Virus record (IMG/VR): IMGVR_UViG_3300033146_001610
Span: 1-26,305 of that record
Source of the DNA: a virus
Length of the DNA: 26,305 bases
Reading direction: 5' to 3' (one strand)
Shown: in pieces, positions 23,282-26,305 of the stretch
How positions within the stretch are numbered: the first letter of the stretch is position 1
How the letters are laid out: every line of letters begins with the position of its first letter
The notes under the pieces: generated by a model
Databases searched by the model: none
What the model was told of the DNA's origin: nothing
Seen by the model: the letters and a program-made list of their open reading frames with translations, nothing else
Made by a program: the position numbers and the translations under genes

Positions 23282-24700
23282 ATGTCTATGATTAGTGATT
23301 TAATGGTATCCCATCTATTTCTATTTAATAAAATGTATAGGGATAAGATGACTCCGCATTTAAATTCTGCATTTTTTGATGACCCGAACTTGGATACATT
23401 AATAGGGTCATTACTTGAACGAGTTAATGTTGATATTAATGATTTTCCTAAATCTGTTAAAGGCTACTTATATAGGAACCCTTTAAATGAAGATTCTGAA
23501 GTAATAAAAGAAAAAATGGAACTTATTGATGTTGATATAGAAGCTATACGAGAGATTGAACCAAATGAATTATTATCAGATGTTAAGATTTGGCTAAAGA
23601 CTAAATCATTCACTCATTATATCAAGGAGGGTTACAATGAGGTAACGCAAAAGGGCGATGTCAACTATACCCTATTTGCAGATAAAATAAACAGTATAGA
23701 CACAATATCCTTTGAAGATAACGCTGATTGTAATATGTTAGATGTTAGAAACAATCTAAGGATTATTTCAGAAAGTTCACCTCGTATTGATATGGGTAAC
23801 AAATACTGGAATGAAATAACTAATGGTGGTTTTGAAGTTGGAACTTTTAATGTTGTTATGGGAAGAGTTGGGGTTGGTAAAAGTAGAGTACTTCTTAACA
23901 TAGCTTGGAATTATATGCAACATAAGGATAACATCGTATTATATATTTCATTAGAAATGTCAATTAAAAATATGTTAGTTAGATTATATGCTATTATGTT
24001 TGGAATGACCACTAATGAAGTTGAACGTTTATCAAAGAATGATACTGATAAATTATATGATGATTTTATAAGTACTTGTGAAATGAGAGGTAGACGATTA
24101 GGAAATATATATTTTAAACGATATCCTGCAACTGCTACATCAACATCGGATTATAAAGCATTGTTGCAGAATCTAAAAAATAGAGGTATTGTTCCAAATG
24201 TGATTATTGTTGATTATCTTGGTATTAGTGCATCTAGTAATAAAAATGGTGCTACTGATTCACACGGTAAAGGAGCAGAAATAGCAGTGCAATACCGAGA
24301 TTTCTTTGCTGAAGCCGAAGTTGTTGGTTTTACTGGTGTTCAGACTTTTCAAGGTAGAATTAAAAAGGACTTTGAATTAACTGTTGGTGATGAGGGTGGT
24401 TCACAGGGTATAGGTGCTACTGCTGATGCTCAACTTATTATTATGGAAGATAAAATACATGCTAAAATGAAACAACAGGTTATTAAATTTGCTAAGAGTA
24501 GAGATAATAGCACTGGATATTCTTTGGTTGTAAAAACTAGCGATTATTATTCATTAACACCTATGGCTATCAAAAAGCCACAAGACCAATTAGATAATCC
24601 AGAATATAAAGAAGATGTAGCAGATAAGAATAAGACAACTGATGTAACATCTACAAGAAATAAATCAAGATTAAAATCATTAAAAAATAAACGAAGATAA
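23282..24700 (+). CDS. 41: Replicative DNA helicase gp41 (DnaB family)
   Basis: Hexameric 5'-3' helicase at the replication fork, partner of primase gp61. The 472 residues equal T4 gp41 (475). The RecA-type core has Walker A GRVGVGKS at 194-201, the catalytic SLEMS at 223-227, Walker B NVIIVDYLGI with D311, and FAKSRDNSTG containing the probable arginine finger. The N-terminal 150 residues are helical. The C-terminal tail is lysine rich. AGGAAA at 23269-23274 lies upstream of the ATG. Nucleotides about 23625-23720 use noticeably more C and G in wobble positions than their surroundings; the protein stays collinear. Confidence 0.94.
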   Translation: MSMISDLMVSHLFLFNKMYRDKMTPHLNSAFFDDPNLDTLIGSLLERVNVDINDFPKSVKGYLYRNPLNEDSEVIKEKMELIDVDIEAIREIEPNELLSDVKIWLKTKSFTHYIKEGYNEVTQKGDVNYTLFADKINSIDTISFEDNADCNMLDVRNNLRIISESSPRIDMGNKYWNEITNGGFEVGTFNVVMGRVGVGKSRVLLNIAWNYMQHKDNIVLYISLEMSIKNMLVRLYAIMFGMTTNEVERLSKNDTDKLYDDFISTCEMRGRRLGNIYFKRYPATATSTSDYKALLQNLKNRGIVPNVIIVDYLGISASSNKNGATDSHGKGAEIAVQYRDFFAEAEVVGFTGVQTFQGRIKKDFELTVGDEGGSQGIGATADAQLIIMEDKIHAKMKQQVIKFAKSRDNSTGYSLVVKTSDYYSLTPMAIKKPQDQLDNPEYKEDVADKNKTTDVTSTRNKSRLKSLKNKRR

Positions 24701-24708
24701 AAATCACT

Positions 24709-24716
24709 TATAAATA
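24709..24716 (+). promoter_or_regulatory. Late promoter for the baseplate wedge genes
   Basis: Exact TATAAATA in the 45-base gap between gene 41 and gene 25, 29 bases before the ATG. It would switch the baseplate genes on late although they follow replication genes. Confidence 0.7.
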
Positions 24717-24745
24717 TTTTAGATAATTTTCAGGAGTTATTTAAA

Positions 24746-25117
24746 ATGAAAGATTTTGATTTGAGTTTTAGAAGTACTAGTCAAGGTGTTGGTTTAGTTA
24801 ATGGAGAATATGAAGCACTTCAAACAATAACTGATGCTATAATGACACAAATAGGGGAAGATTTACAATACCCAGATTGGGGAACAACTGTTAAGACTGA
24901 TATTCTTGGTTCTAGGAGTAGATTAACTTTGATTGATATTGAGGAATCGGCTTTCTTTGCGGTTGCTAATATGAATAAATATATAATTTATAAGGATAGT
25001 GTAAACGCTAGATATGACACATTAAACAAGCGATATATACTTGATATAAATATAGAAAGTATATATGATGGTCGTTTCATTAATAATAGTATCCCAATCT
25101 ATGTTTCAAAAGTATAA
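24746..25117 (+). CDS. 25: Baseplate wedge protein gp25
   Basis: Small wedge component of the gp25/lysozyme-like family, which links the wedge to the sheath. The 123 residues match T4 gp25 (132). The family core is TITDAIMTQIGEDLQYPDWGT at about 27-47: helix, then the PDWG turn. The middle IEESAFFAVANMNKYII and the strand ILDINIESI are also typical. CAGGAG at 24731-24736 precedes the ATG. It lies 12 bases before gene 6, the order seen in many contractile tails. Confidence 0.88.
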   Translation: MKDFDLSFRSTSQGVGLVNGEYEALQTITDAIMTQIGEDLQYPDWGTTVKTDILGSRSRLTLIDIEESAFFAVANMNKYIIYKDSVNARYDTLNKRYILDINIESIYDGRFINNSIPIYVSKV

Positions 25118-25129
25118 AAGGAGTTACAA

Positions 25130-26305
25130 ATGAATGAAATATTTAACAATAAAATAGATTATGGTAAACTCGATTTTGATGCAATAGATTCAGCATTTAA
25201 ACGTTTCCTACAATCACCTAATTCTCCATTTAAAGATTATAATTTAGATGGGGCAGGCTCAAAAAATTTAAGAATGCTTATGACTTATTTTATTCATTAT
25301 TTGACCTTTTATTTGAATATGGGTATAAATGAATCAAATATTACAACGGCTGAAATACCTGATAATATTTACAAGCTAATAACCAAATATGGTTATATTC
25401 CTTCTGGTAAGAGACCTGCAAGTAAATTATTTGAATTTTTTCTTTATAGAGCAAGTACAAAACTCACAAGATTAACGGTTGATAGTTTAACTGGATTTAG
25501 TATTAATGATACGGTAACTAATACTGTTGGTGGGCTTGAACTTGCAATGGGTAATATTCAAGTTATCAATGATGATGGAACTAATTTATATCTTTATGTT
25601 GATACTACTACTGATACTATAACTTTTGCTAATGGAACTGTATCTAATGGAACTGTATCTACTAATGTTACTGATGTTACTGAAAATAATGATTTTTATG
25701 TAACTGATGATAATAAGAAATTTTATATGAAGTTTACAAGTGCTGAATATGCAGATGGTTATAATGTAATGCCTACTTATAGAGATAAGTGGATGGAAAA
25801 TAAATATACAGAAAGTAGCTTAAATATAGTTAATCAGAATAGAGTTGTATTTGAAATGCAACCTATTATAATTGATGATAATAGATATATTAAAGTAAAA
25901 ACAAACGCAATACAAGCTAATTGGAATACTTTGGAATTATCATCACCAGTAGAAATAACAAATGCTGATGATAGTCAAGAAATATATTTTACTATAGATG
26001 GTCAACCTGATAAAGATAGCATTTATAAAAATAAAATAATAAATGACACCATTAGAGTTTTTATTTTAGAAGATGGTAATACTGATTGGACTAATGCTAT
26101 AGAATATACAAATGTTGATATGTTAGATATAAATTCTAACATTAGACATTTTAAAATTAAATATGATATTGAAAATGGTATATATTTAAAATTTAATATT
26201 ACTGGCTTCTGTCGGAGATTGTCGAACACAGACAAAATACGAGTTATCTACGCTTACACTCAAGGCGATGATATAAACACTATGAGCGGTGTGAATGTTT
26301 ACGGA
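25130..26305 (+). CDS. 6: Baseplate wedge protein gp6, 3' partial
   Basis: The frame opens at ATG 25130 after AAGGAG (25118-25123) and runs unbroken for 392 codons to the window end. The N-terminus, with FDAIDSAFKRFLQSPNSPFKDY, GAGSKNLRMLMTYFIHYLTFYLNM and then KLITKYGYIPSGKRPASKL, is the standard start of gp6/GpJ-type wedge proteins, which form the dimeric wedge core and drive baseplate opening. T4 gp6 is 660 residues, so about 270 may lie beyond the window. Residues about 117-186 form a Thr/Asn/Val-rich beta insert similar in style to one in the capsid protein, and contain an exact 15-base tandem duplication. Confidence 0.85.
   Translation, partial: MNEIFNNKIDYGKLDFDAIDSAFKRFLQSPNSPFKDYNLDGAGSKNLRMLMTYFIHYLTFYLNMGINESNITTAEIPDNIYKLITKYGYIPSGKRPASKLFEFFLYRASTKLTRLTVDSLTGFSINDTVTNTVGGLELAMGNIQVINDDGTNLYLYVDTTTDTITFANGTVSNGTVSTNVTDVTENNDFYVTDDNKKFYMKFTSAEYADGYNVMPTYRDKWMENKYTESSLNIVNQNRVVFEMQPIIIDDNRYIKVKTNAIQANWNTLELSSPVEITNADDSQEIYFTIDGQPDKDSIYKNKIINDTIRVFILEDGNTDWTNAIEYTNVDMLDINSNIRHFKIKYDIENGIYLKFNITGFCRRLSNTDKIRVIYAYTQGDDINTMSGVNVYG
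25631..25660 (+). repeat. Tandem 15-base duplication in gene 6
   Basis: AATGGAACTGTATCT occurs twice in a row (25631-25645 and 25646-25660), encoding NGTVS twice. Both copies are identical, so the duplication is recent or under selection. Confidence 0.9.

Noticed and set aside
23624-23645. Strong AAGGAGGG plus ATG inside gene 41
   Set aside because: The ATG (23637) is out of frame with the helicase and is followed by AGG TAA, giving only two codons.
1-26305. tRNA genes, CRISPR arrays, homing endonucleases, introns or transposons
   Set aside because: No cloverleaf, spaced repeat array, GIY-YIG/HNH motif, or terminal inverted repeats with a transposase were found on reading both strands.

Overview
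The window is a strongly AT-rich piece of a T4-related myovirus genome. Every credible gene lies on the + strand, genes are packed end to end with short overlaps, and at least 17 products can be matched to T4 core proteins by motif. They are gp47, RegA, a gp48/gp54-type tube cap, a probable gp27-type hub, RNase H, gp39, gp55, gp61, gp43, gp52, gp4, gp20, gp21, a gp22-position scaffold, gp23, UvsX, gp41, gp25 and gp6. The host is not evident. The very low GC would suit a low-GC host such as Campylobacter or Arcobacter relatives, but that is a guess. I see no tRNA, integrase, transposon or CRISPR array, and no gene-free stretch longer than 300 bases.

Layout. 1-3361: the 3' part of gene 47 (SbcD-like nuclease), regA, then two tail genes (tube cap and probable hub). 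3390-11564: replication and expression block with RNase H, gp39 (topoisomerase ATPase/TOPRIM subunit), gp55 (late sigma factor), gp61 (primase), an orphan, and gp43 (DNA polymerase) in two reading frames. 11568-14784: an orphan, gp52 (topoisomerase cleavage subunit), a small orphan, gp4 (head completion) and another orphan. 14820-20644: head module with portal, prohead protease, a very large scaffold gene and major capsid protein, closed by a strong terminator at 20667-20701. 20791-24700: a second replication/recombination block with two orphans, UvsX and helicase gp41. 24746-26305: baseplate wedge genes gp25 and gp6, the latter cut by the window end.

How it works together. Primase, polymerase, helicase, RNase H, UvsX and the two-part topoisomerase supply much of a T4-style replication and recombination machine. 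gp55 should direct host RNA polymerase to TATAAATA late promoters. Such boxes lie just upstream of the portal, major capsid and gp25 genes, and less certainly upstream of gp4 and the scaffold. Two sigma70-like promoters (TTGACA/TTGACT, 17-base spacer, TATATT) precede gp39 and the 20791 gene, and their leaders share a TTACTAGG-type box. Compared with T4, replication and structural genes are heavily interleaved.

Most notable observations: (1) the 718-residue scaffold gene contains a strong in-frame Shine-Dalgarno plus ATG that would yield a nested 287-residue gp22-sized scaffold; (2) DNA polymerase is broken near its thumb by what looks like a one-base frameshift, and the second piece has no Shine-Dalgarno; (3) polymerase motif C reads STDS instead of DTDS; (4) gp47 seems to lack the segment carrying its GHxH metal-binding motif; (5) a perfect 14-bp hairpin sits in the gp52 gene just before the active-site tyrosine codon; (6) a similar beta-rich insert appears in both the capsid protein and gp6.
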